Assembly (NCBI GenBank): GCA_022575985.1
Contig: JAKSXM010000231.1
Coordinates: 8,186,501 to 8,250,500, forward strand
Direction: 5' to 3'
Origin: Anagrus nilaparvatae
Taxonomy: Eukaryota > Arthropoda > Insecta > Hymenoptera > Mymaridae
Length of the DNA: 64,000 nucleotides
Part shown: piece after piece, positions 48,682 through 59,525 of the stretch
Position numbering within the stretch: position 1 is the stretch's first letter
How the letters are laid out: the number at the start of each line of letters is the position of its first letter
Program-made: the position numbers and the translations under genes
Notes under the pieces: model-generated
What the model was told of the DNA's origin: nothing
Database searches by the model: none
Seen by the model: the letters and a program-made list of their open reading frames with translations, nothing else

Positions 48682-49611
48682 CTGTATAAAAATAAAAAAA
48701 AAATTCTTGAAAAAATTGTAAAGTCAAAAAAATTTTTTATGGATCAAAATAATTCTTATTTTATTATATGTTGTAGTAAAGAGTGAGAAGCCTTGAAAAT
48801 ATTCTAAACGTCATTTCATTTATATAGCATCTTTTATTAAAAATTATAAACATGAAACAATGGAACATATTTACAGTAAGGGTTACTAAGTAAATGTGAT
48901 AATTCTGCCCTACAGATTCAAAACCTCAATATCTGCATTTTAATAATTTTGAGATATTAAATAAAACGTGTTTCTATTAATTGATTAATGTATCTAAATA
49001 TTTTAAAAAAATTCTTTTAAACTAATTAAGTTATGCTCTTTTTAACAGTAAGAAATTTTTTCGATTTTCCACTCCTTATTCTGCAGATATGCTATTTCGA
49101 AACTTCAATTCGACGGAAAATGCATATCAAAAACATCAATATGTAAATATGCCATTTCTTTCAGTAAACAGTGCTCGCCAAGCGGGTTCTTCACATAGGA
49201 AGAATGTCAATATCTACAACAAATTTGAACAACATCCTTTTTTAAATTTAAAAAATTTTTGTGCAAATATGAAAATTTTTATCCCGTAAAAACGTCAAAT
49301 ACTTAAATTAATGTAGAAACTTCCGTTTTTCATGTTTTTTTGACCACTATCTTGGAAAATCGGAAAATATGTTGGGATGAAAAAACGAATTTTTATTCAT
49401 GAAAACATTTTTCTCAATCTCCAAAACCCGCGGGTAATGTATAAACTTCCTTTTTTTCGACTTTTAGCCTACTTGATGGGTAAAGTATTTTCTGATCAAG
49501 TGACTCAAGTTTCTTGATCATTAGTAATTTTGGTTAAATGTTACATCAGTTTCTTAACTTTTCTCTTTTTGGTTGGGGAGGGATAAATGAGATCATAAAT
49601 TCATCATATAA

Positions 49612-49941
49612 TGTTGACTTATTATTATTATTATTATTAATTATCTGCAATAGGGATATTTTTTAAAATGGTAAATTGCAGTATGAAATATATCAGTATT
49701 GTAGCTTGGTGGTAGCTTCAGTGGCATATGATCCTTGTGGTGGATGATCTGTTCTCATTGGGGTTTATAAAGGCCTTGGTCGTCTTGTATACTGTGGCTA
49801 CATCCAGGACCAGGTCATCAATTAAATTTATATTGATTAAATAAATTAATTAAATATATATAATTGTATTTGTTAAAATTTGGAAGATATTTTAAAATTG
49901 TAATTAATTGATCGTTATATTGCATGTATACTACATTAACA
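49612..49941 (-). mobile_element. Probable 3' LTR remnant
   Basis: On the minus strand a purine tract (GTTGTGGGGGGA) is followed at once by TGTTAATG, and the unit ends in CAACA after 330 bp. A TATA-like TTTATAAACC lies inside. A polypurine tract followed by TG...CA is what a 3' LTR should look like. No coding pol sequence or second LTR was found. It lies in copy B intron 3. Confidence 0.45.
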
Positions 49942-51110
49942 TCCCCCCACAACACTTGGTCTTTTTTGGCATTTTAATTTCATTAAAATGGGTGGGTGGT
50001 AATGTTGTGTTACATGTGATATATATGTTGTATATATGTATATAGTTATGAGTGTGTGTATGCGCACCCCCTTCATTTTTATAGTTGGGTCCCCATTGTC
50101 GCCTCAGTGCGTCAATTACTCCCAATTTGTATAGACGCTGGCCTTCTAATAATAAATATTGGTTTATATTAATTCGTTTCATCAGTTATTTCATATTATT
50201 TTCCCATTTCCTTGCCACCCACTCCAACAGATAGGTATATATATTTTTCAGCTATAGGTTGTCACATACGATTTAATTATTTTTTAACGTCTTGTCATAA
50301 TTTTTATTAAATAATTATAATAAACAAATTTAAAAAATTAAATTATGGTAAAGCATTTTTATAAATATATCGTTATAAATATATATGCACACACAAAAAA
50401 ATCCTGTATTCCTTGAGCCCGAGCCCTTGTGATGTATACTACCAATATTATCGTGCAGCTCCTCAATTATTTGCGGGCTGCTGACGCCCAGAAAAATTCA
50501 GAAAATAATATCGAGTTAATTCGTGTAAAATAACGGTAATGTTATAGAGTCAAATTATATTGATTTTTATAGTGCGCGCTATTAATTAATATTTTTATAT
50601 TACACTGCATTTAAAATTGACAAAAAATTGATAAAAAGTCTTATTTAATTTAATTTAAATTACAAAACGAGCGCGTATAACCTAAAAAAGAAATATAATA
50701 CATATGTATAATATTATATATATGTATGCAATTTATTAAAAAGGTAAATTGTATATGTAAAATATATAAATACATTTTTGAAACGGGTATAGCAATTCAG
50801 ATAAATTACCATCCTGTAAATTATTATTTAAAAGACACATAAATTTTTCATTAAAAAAATCTGTATTTATCAATTTTAATAAGCATGCTTTAATATAGTA
50901 GTATTCACTTCAGATTCGGAGTTTGTAAATACTATTTTTTTACTCGCGAATATAGGTTCAAAAATCTATTCTATTGCATTGAATCTTTTATTAATCTAAA
51001 CAATATATCTCATTATCACGATGGAACTCATTATTTACTCCATTATCTATAATTGCAAATAAAAAAAATAGTACATAATATACACCAACAAATAAATATT
51101 ATTACAACGT

Positions 51111-51323
51111 GCGTGCCGGGCGCACGGTACGTATGCTATCGTGCTCTCGTATGATCATGCGCATTACTTTTTTAATATTCCGGGCTCAGGCAGCCCGGAA
51201 ACCGTGCATTTTTCTTACGGCACGAAGGTTCACGAGGTCTGAAATCACATGCAACAAAAGCATTGTAATCTGTGGAGCAGTAACCCAGCTTCGGGCTGAC
51301 GCCGCACGGGATTTTTTTGTGTG
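51111..51323. other. G+C-rich island with hairpins
   Basis: About 210 bp with roughly balanced base composition inside very A+T-rich DNA. It contains the hairpins CCGGGCTCAGGCAGCCCGG and CAGCTTCGGGCTG (TTCG loop), and phrases such as GTGCGTGCCGGGCGCACGG. A weaker related block is near 50410-50510 (GCGGGCTGCTGACGCCC). No gene or tRNA is recognised. It is part of the ~2.7-kb insertion in copy B intron 3. Confidence 0.5.
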
Positions 51324-52937
51324 CATTACTTAAGAAAAATGGAACATGTACATGTGCCATTTCTCAGACATTGACGAAAAACCTCAATATCTACAAAAAC
51401 ATGCAGATATGCCATTTTCTCCTGTATTCTTTTTTTTACCCTTATAAAATTTTTTTTCAATACCTAGAACCCTGCAGATGTGCCATAGAATTTTACAAAT
51501 GATAAGTGTTAGAACATAATTTTTGTACCATCAAATAGAGAATTTGGTAACCATTACGCCCATATAAAACACCCGTTTTTCATAAAAATGTAGATATTCA
51601 TTCTTTTAATATGAAGGTCAGAATTGAGGGGGCTCCAAATGTGTTCGATTTAAGGGGGGGGGGGTCAAATGCAATTTTGAATAATTTTAGGTTAATGACT
51701 TACCAACTAAAAAAGGTACATATAAAGTATTTATGTTGTACGTGTTTATTTAATTGAATTATAAGTTTTTCATAATGTTTGAAAAGAGGGCCCAAAAAAG
51801 TGCCTGTTTTTGCATAATTTCAATTTATATATTTTTATTTTTATTTTTTACCAGTGGTAAGGGAATTCATGAAAAGATGATTTCATATATAATAATATTA
51901 GCACTACGATTCTTCAAGTAATAAAAATAGAACTCCCCCGTCAACAAATTAGGTATTACGTCAAAAAAAAAAATATAAATGGAGTTTTTACGAAAAAAAA
52001 AATTTAAAACAAACTACTTTCACAAATTTTAAGTTTAAAAGAGAGAAAAGAGAAATTAAAATTTTACCCTATCTAAGAGGTTTTAAATTCTTTCCACCTT
52101 GTGTAAATGCCAAATTGATCAAATTAAATATGTTTAACCCATCAGTGCCCAAGCGGAAGTTACGCAAAATAAAAAAAAAACAGTATTCTTTTCAATAGAT
52201 AGAAGGCTAAAGATCATTCTCTATGAGTAAAGTGTCATACTTTTTCCAAATCTGACGTTAGTTTTGATCTATCACACTTTTGCATACCCAAAAAATATGG
52301 TTAAAAGGAATAAAACGAGAATTTCGAGAAAGCGATGGATAAGAGACTATTAATGTTACAAAATAATAATAAAAATTTATTGAAATAATATCTATTATTA
52401 AATGTAAAATTTGTATTGTATATGCGAAAATTCGAATACACATCTTATTGGGTAAGATCTGTACCCTTATCCACTGGATAGGGTGGTTATTTCTAAAACA
52501 TTGAAAATACATTTTTTTTATGTAGTTCCTTTAGTAAAATTTGTTGCTCACTTGTAATATAAATTTTGTTTTGAGATACAACCCTGTCTGAATACTCGAT
52601 AACAAGGGTGAAGTGGGTAAAGTGGACTACAAAGTTTAAAAATTGCTAAAATGCTTATCCAACTTACATCCCTTATAGGGGTATAAGTGTCGGTTACTTA
52701 GAGATAAATGAAAAACAAAAAAATTATTTCCACAATATTTTGACAAGGTTCGTTTTGCACCAGTTGGAATTAGATTTCAGTTCTTCTCTTAAGCTGTAGA
52801 AATTATGAAAAAGCAGGTCAAAATAAGACTTTTTCGGACCCTCTCTCAGGAAACGATGTATGCAAAATAATTAAAAAATAAATTATAATCTAATGCCAAT
52901 AAAAACTTATTGAATAAGAAAAATTAAAATTACTAAC

Positions 52938-53114
52938 CTTATTATAAATCATGCTGAGTGCACCATGAGTTTGATTACCAATTATGTCATGCTCTGGTAA
53001 TACGATACTATAGGTAAAATTAAGTTCTTCTGCTAACATATTGATATAATTAAATAGCAACCCATTTCCTTTGACACTATTATTAATAATTTTAAAACCA
53101 GAAACGGGGATATC
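52938..53114 (-). CDS. IR copy B exon 3 (S1 lobe)
   Basis: It has 59 codons, with GNGLLFNYINMLAEELNFTY. It differs from A by a handful of mostly conservative residues and the frame is intact. Confidence 0.88.
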
Positions 53115-54279
53115 CTGAAAAAAAAAAATTAGAAAACTTTTTATTCCAACATTTGAAATTTAAAATAACATTTAAATCTTGAGTCTTAAATTACACTTGG
53201 GAATTTATAGTGAAATTTATAAGTAAAAATAAGTCATACACCTCTGATTTTTTTTTCTGAGAAAATTTAATTTATGTGTTTATATCGCTTGTGTGTGGTA
53301 AAGATGCCACGAATAAATGATACAGTCAAGGGAGAGGCGAAATCCTTAGACTATAGGTTTTAATACGCACTTACACTTATCATAGTACCCAAACAATAAT
53401 AGTATAAACTAAAGAATAAACTTTATACGAAATCACTCATAAAAAGGGTAAACTTTATAAATAAATCAAATAAAAATACAAGAGATCAAAATTGTTAGAA
53501 CACCTTAAAAATCGTACGTCTTATACCTCTTATAAAGATGATACTATGCTATAGATAACATGACCATAAACGGAACAATTCAACATATATTTTGAAACAG
53601 AATATCACCGAAAGAAATAGCATCAACCGTAACATAGGGTTAAGATGATTAGGAAGTGGTCTTTTGAAGCCCTTCTGGGACTATTGGCTCCAGAAGGTAA
53701 CCTCAATTTTATGCTCAAGTCAAGACACGTTAAAAGGAGGTTTCTTATACTATATATTTTTCGGGTCTTTGAATGTGAAGCCGGGATCCAAAAGACCTGA
53801 TCTAATACTATTTGTTGAACATACATATCTACACACAGCATTATAATATAATCATATTAACTTGCATATTAACGACATCAAAATTACCTGGGGACCAAAT
53901 TTCCACAAGAATTAGATATTTTTAGGAAAATTTAATTTTTTAACCTGACAAATTTGTAAGGTACGATTTCATTTATATATTGGATATACAGGCTAATTGT
54001 GCCTAAAAATATGGCTTGTTTTACAACTGTCTGTCGCGAACTTTCAATTTAAGATTCGTAGATTCTTAATGTTTTTCGTAAAATTACAACTTACAGATCT
54101 AAATTTATGATTATTTATTTGGTAAATTTACGAAACGTCGTTTAACGATTTTCACTGAAAAAGTTAACATTTTTTCTAAAATTTGTTAATTTTTAGCAAA
54201 ATAAGTATTTTTTTCGTAAATTTATAGATGTTATTTATAATAATGAAGGCTGTGTTATAAAAGTTTGTTTAATACTTAC

Positions 54280-54322
54280 AGAATATGTAGTTAATATGAT
54301 AGAATTATTTAATCCCATACCG
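54280..54322 (-). CDS. IR copy B exon 2
   Basis: It encodes GMGLNNSIILTTYS and has donor GTAAGT. The acceptor is as in copy A. Confidence 0.55.
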
Positions 54323-54503
54323 CTTTCGTAAAAATGTATTTTTTTTCTGTTATATTTTTATTTTTAACTTTCTAGTTCTTCATTACAATAATAAAAGAAA
54401 AACAAAAAATATAATAATAACATATTATTCGCAAATAAATTATTTTTTTCATTTTTTTTTATTTAACTTTATGAAAATTATCTATAATAATATTTTTTGT
54501 TAC

Positions 54504-54556
54504 AATATTTTTACCTGAATAAATAAAAATAAAAAAAAACAAATAATATAGCTCAT
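54504..54556 (-). CDS. IR copy B exon 1
   Basis: It encodes MSYIICFFLFLFIQVKI, differing from A by one residue. It has the same GTAACA donor. The 3.3-kb foldback begins about 107 bp upstream of this ATG. Confidence 0.6.
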
Positions 54557-54662
54557 TGTCAGTTATTATAACGTAATAAAGTCTGAGTGGAAAGTAAACA
54601 AAAGATAAATTTACTTTTAAAAATAACTTGTTATCTTGCAAGGATAATGCAAAATATTTAGT

Positions 54663-57600
54663 AAAGGCTATTGCCGGATAAATATAGTGATTTGGCCCCC
54701 CTCCCTAATCTCAAAAAAATTATTTGCATCCGAAAAGTATTATAAAAACTAATCGATCGCCGTTGGAATTAGCTTCCTAGCCCATATTAGGCGCCCTTAA
54801 ACCTTAAAAAACCTTAAAAATCGTGTTTTTTGCGTTTTTTTTTGTTTCTCCGCACTGTGTTGAGCTATTAATCTGAAAGTTGCGTAAAAAAAAAGGGCAC
54901 AGAGTGTATTTTCAATCTTCATTGGTTTTAGACCTTTAAGACCATTTTAAGACCCCGAAAATTTATTTTTAATTTTCGAAAAATTGGTTTTTTGAGCATA
55001 AAAAAAAATAACCAGCGTTAAATTTCTTCAAACTGACCTAAAAAGTTGAAAAAAAGTATATTTTACTGATATCAGTCTTGTCCTAGAGGGGGAGCTCATC
55101 TCCACACCTTCAAAACTCAAAAAACGCGTTTTTTTGCCTCTACACGATTAAAATGCAATAGAATTGGAAAAATTCGTTTTGGAACCTCCCTAAATCTTTT
55201 TGAGCATCTATTTATACATTTTATCTCAAATATATTTCATTAATTATTGTTTTTAGACCCTTATGACCACTCAAGACCACCTTAAGAGCCCAAAAATTGA
55301 TTTTACATTTTCGAAAAATCAGTTTTTTTGAAATTAAAAAATTATACCTGCCTTTAATTCTTTCAAATTGGACTAAAAAGTCAAAGAAAATTATTTTTTA
55401 ACGATATCAGTCCTGTCCTGGAGGGGGAGCTCATCCCCACCCCTTGAAAACTCAAAAAAAGCGTTTCTTTGCCCCTACACGATTAACCCATTAATTCCTA
55501 AGAAGAAACTGCATTTGACAGAGCTGTAAAATCTATTCCATTTAGAGCATTAGACTCAAATTAGTAAAATAAAACGCAAAAAAAATTTCAAAATGGCGGA
55601 CATTTATAAATAGCGGACTAATATTGTTGCGGCCAATAGCTATAAAATTATATTTTTCTATTTTTTCATGTTGAATATTCGCGGTAAATAATGTTTTACG
55701 TGATATTGTAATTATTTGATTTATCGGCCCCCCGTTTTAGGGCCCCTTCTCTCACGTTAAACTTTCACCGGTTCTATAAAACCGATTCATGCTCTCATTC
55801 TGTGGTCGCGTCGGCGGTCGCGCTCGTAAGACAATTTTAGTCATGCACCGCCCAGCGTATTAAACATAAAGTTATCATAGAACTAAAAACAGTGCTTAAA
55901 TTTAATTTATCTAATTCAAATCAATTCATTTTTCTTTAACGCCAGCGATCAATGACTATATTTATACAGTACACTAATCTAACATTTAATTATTTGTATA
56001 TAATACATTCAATAAGTGCGTTTTAATAATTATTTTATTATTTTAATCACGTGTGAATTTATTTATAAACCCAAACCAATTTTCCTACAATTTCCCCAAA
56101 TATTTCCTCCAAAATATTACAAATATGGTGGTCAGAAAAAATTAAATTTTGATATTTTTTGATAAAAATTTGTGTGAATGGTATTTTTTTGGGTGCTAAT
56201 TACGAATATATAGTTATTTATCAAAAATTTTTAAATAGTAGAACCAATATGGCAGTTGCAAAACTCAAAATTTCGAGATTTTTGACGATTTTAAGCCTGA
56301 GCAGAAACTGTAAGTTATATAACCATAAAACCGGTTTCAGTTAGGGCATTTAAACATTTTATGTGAAAATATAAATTTTTTTCGAAAAAAATTCAAAATG
56401 GTAGATAAAGATGGCGGACACGAAAAACTAAATTTCGTTATTTTTTGGTCAAAATTTGTGTACAGGGTACTTTTTGGATGCTCATTACGAAGGTCTATCT
56501 ATTTTTCAAAAACTCAAAATGGCGGATCTAATGTGGCTACTGAAAAATGCGAAATTTTGAGATTTTTGACGATTTTGAGCCTGAAAAGAAACTGTAAATA
56601 GTATAAGCGTAAAATCGGTTTTATTTAGGGCATTTAAACATGTTATATGAAAAAATGAAAATTATTTATTAAAATTCAAAATGGCCGATCAATATAGCGG
56701 ACACAGAAGAAACTTACAGTTTCTTCTTAGTCTCGCCATTTTGAGTTTTTGAAAAATAGATAGATAAATAAATATTTTTTTACATTACATGTTTAGATGC
56801 CCTAAATGAAACCGATTTTATGGTTATATAACTTACAGTTTCTGCTCAGGATCAAAATCGTCAAAAATCTCGAAATATCGAGTTTTTCAACGACCATATT
56901 GGTTCCGCCATTTAAAAATTTTTGATAAATATATATATATTCGTAATTAGCACCCAAAAAATACCATTCACACAAATTTTTATCAAAAAATATCAAAATT
57001 TAATTTTTTCTGACCACCATATTAGTCCGCTATTTATAAATGTCCGCCATTTTGAAATTTTTTTTGTGTTTTATTTTACTAATTTGAGTCAAATGCTCTA
57101 AATGGAATAGGTTTTACAGCTCTGTCAAATGCAGTTTCTTCTTAGGAATTAATGGGTTAATCGTGTAGGGGCAAAGAAACGCGTTTTTTGAGTTTTCAAG
57201 GGGTGGGGATGAGCTCCCCCTCCAGGACAGGACTGATATCGTTAAAAAATAATTTTCTTTGCCTTTTTAGTCCAATTTGAAAGAATTAAAGGCAGGTATA
57301 ATTTTTTAATTTCAAAAAAACTGATTTTTCGAAAATGTAAAATTAATTTTTGGGCTCTTAAGGTGGTCTTGAGTGGTCATAAGGGTCTAAAAAGAATAAT
57401 TAATGAAATATATTTTAGTTAAAACGTATAAATAGATGCTCAAAAAGATTTAGGGAGGTTCCAAAACGAATTTTTCCAATTCTATTGCATTTTAATCGTG
57501 TAGAGGCAAAAAAACGCGTTTTTTGAGTTTTGAAGGTGTGGAGATGAGCTCCCCCTCTAGGACAAGACTGATATCAGTAAAATATACTTTTTTTCAACTT

Positions 57601-57980
57601 TTTAGGTCAGTTTGAAGAAATTTAACGCTGGTTATTTTTTTTTATGCTCAAAAAACCAATTTTTTGAAAATTAAAAATAAATTTTCGGGGTCTTAAAATG
57701 GTCTTAAAGGTCTAAAACCAATAAAGATTGAAAATACACTCTGTGCCCTTTTTTTTTACGCAATTTTCAGATTAATAGCTCAACACAGTGCGGATAAACA
57801 AAAAAAAACGCAAAAAACACGATTTTTAAGGTTTTTTAAGGTTTAAGGGCGCCTAACATGGGCTAGGAAGCTAATTCCAACGGCGATAAGTTAGTTTTTA
57901 TAATATTTTTCGGATGCAAATAATTTTTTTGAGATTGGGGAGGGGGGCCAAATCACTATATTTATCCGGCAATAGCCTTT
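54663..57980. mobile_element. 3.3-kb foldback element upstream of receptor copy B
   Basis: Outer arms 54663-55620 and about 57015-57980 are long, nearly collinear inverted repeats ending AAAGGCTATTGCCGG. Inner arms 56120-56345 and 56800-57015 pair as well. About 500 bp at 55625-56115 is unpaired and slightly G+C-richer. Within the arms a unit of about 335 bp is repeated twice (anchor GATATCAGTC at 55068 and 55403). The loop contains repeated AAAATGGCGGA phrases. Copy A lacks it: TTAGTAAATTTTTAAAATTA near 24858-24880 is the empty site. No transposase is seen. Confidence 0.85.
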
Positions 57981-58015
57981 TAAAAACGATTTGTCAATTT
58001 TCTATAAAAATCGTA

Positions 58016-58639
58016 AAGAGCATCCCGGAATATTAGGGGAAAATCTGCACCGGAATGAAATCTAAAAAACCTTTTGCAGATTGTTTATACATAAAAAAAA
58101 ATAACTTCCCCGTTGGAATTTTGCCCCCAGCTGCCCTTCATATGGCAGGGGGGGCAAAAACGTGCTTTTTTTCTCTTTTTTTTTCAAAAATCGTTCAAAA
58201 ATTCATATCTCTGGTTCCTTAGTACCAAAATAGGTCTAAATGGTCTTAAAATATTTGTCTTTGATACCGCTTTTGCGTAAAAAAGTCAAAAAATAATTTT
58301 GCCCACTTTAGGAACCCTTAAATTCAAAAATACTGAAGACTAATGTTAAAAATTTTACTTTAAAATTCAATTATTTTTCTATATCAAAAATTACCTCTCT
58401 GGAAAATTTATATGTTTTTTGTCTATCAAATAGCTTTAAAACGAGACCGGTTAGAGCAAATTTGAGCCGTGGAAACCGTAAAAATTTCAAAAAAACCAAA
58501 ATTTTTTATGGGGTTTTTTTGAAGATAACAAGGGGATTGTCAACTGTTTGGGAACACGATTTGCTTCTAACTTTCAAAACAGGTTGTGGTAGTTGAGAAA
58601 ACATTCTTCATACCCTCAGTTTACCTGAATGGGCCTCCT
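58016..58639. other. Intergenic DNA related to foldback interior
   Basis: Phrases such as GGTCTAAATGGTCTTAAAAT and GTTGGAATTTTGCCCCC resemble the foldback arms, suggesting another diverged family member. No gene is seen. Confidence 0.4.
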
Positions 58640-59062
58640 GGTCCTAGAAATTAGACCCTATAGCAGGGTTATATGCTATATAAGATGGGACTTTTTAGGC
58701 TATCTTTTAGGCTACCTAATTCTTTTAAGGCAGGTTTATTAAAGTACTTAAAAAGTTCTAGTCATACATACAAAGACTCAGTCTTTTAATAACGTTTTAT
58801 CAGGACTGAATGCATTAGTGTTATTAGAAATCTAATATTTCCTTATTTTCTCTGTTACTATTTTCTGTTTTACTCACTGTTGCCATGATATTACTAAAAT
58901 TGTTTCACTTTATTTGTTATAACTATGTTATACTATGTTATTTATAAATTGTTGTATAGTTACATTTCTATTTTTATAAATTTTATAAATATACTGTTAT
59001 AATTATGTATCATATTTTGTTCTGGACAAATAAATAATATTTACATTACATTTACATTTACG
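58640..59062 (+). repeat. LINE 3' UTR fragment
   Basis: The block ends with GGACAAATAAATAATATTTA and then TTTACAT-type tandem repeats, as at the 3' end of many CR1/L2-type LINEs. No RT remains. The call rests on form only. Confidence 0.4.
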
Positions 59063-59210
59063 TTACATAATAAAATTTAGTTTAGAACAATATTTTAAAA
59101 AGGGCGAAAATTAAAAAAAGGTGAAAATTTTGATAGGATAAAAAACTAAGCTATAACTTTATTTAGAAAACAGTCATTTAATTCGAAAAATAAGGTCTTT
59201 CGTTTCTAGG

Positions 59211-59477
59211 TAGAGTTCCGCGATATTTCGATATAATATCGATATAATATCGATATCGTATCGATATCGTCTCGATTTTCAAGACAATACCAAGATAATA
59301 CTGATGTCCTATTTTCGATACGATATCGATACCAAAGAGGTCGATATATTGGTAGTATTGATAGTATTTCTTTAAAAAAAAACATTGTGATAAGTCAAAT
59401 TTCGATTTTTGATTTTTTGGCATATAAGCTCGTTTTGAGACCCCAGGAAGCTAAAAAACCGGTTTTTAAAAAAAGTA

Positions 59478-59525
<48 letters not shown>

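Larger units (their letters stand above)
36656..54556 (-). pseudogene. Ionotropic receptor copy B, single premature stop
   Basis: It has the same eight exons as copy A: 54504-54556, 54280-54322, 52938-53114, 48455-48681, 39580-39689, 39132-39503, 38861-39062, 36656-36923. All splice sites and phases are kept and the full-length frame would be 483 codons. Exon 6 contains an in-frame TAA at 39280-39282 (codon 278), just after TM2 and early in the S2 lobe, so the conventional product lacks most of S2 and TM3. Everything downstream remains open and similar to A, so the stop is either young or tolerated. Introns 3, 4 and 7 are enlarged by transposons. It may be a pseudogene or a read-through 'pseudo-pseudogene'. 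Confidence 0.85.
36281..58015. repeat. Segmental duplication block B
   Basis: This is the direct-orientation counterpart of 11713-24905. It is longer because it gained at least six insertions absent from A: 38006-38643, the 39.85-47.2 kb interval, 47584-47858, about 48885-51615, and 54663-57980. The homology resumes for about 35 bp beyond the last insertion and ends near 58015. Confidence 0.85.

Noticed and set aside
51111..51323. Bacterial contamination or assembly chimera
   Set aside because: It is embedded in continuous intronic sequence with related low-complexity flanks on both sides. Nothing in it is recognisably bacterial.
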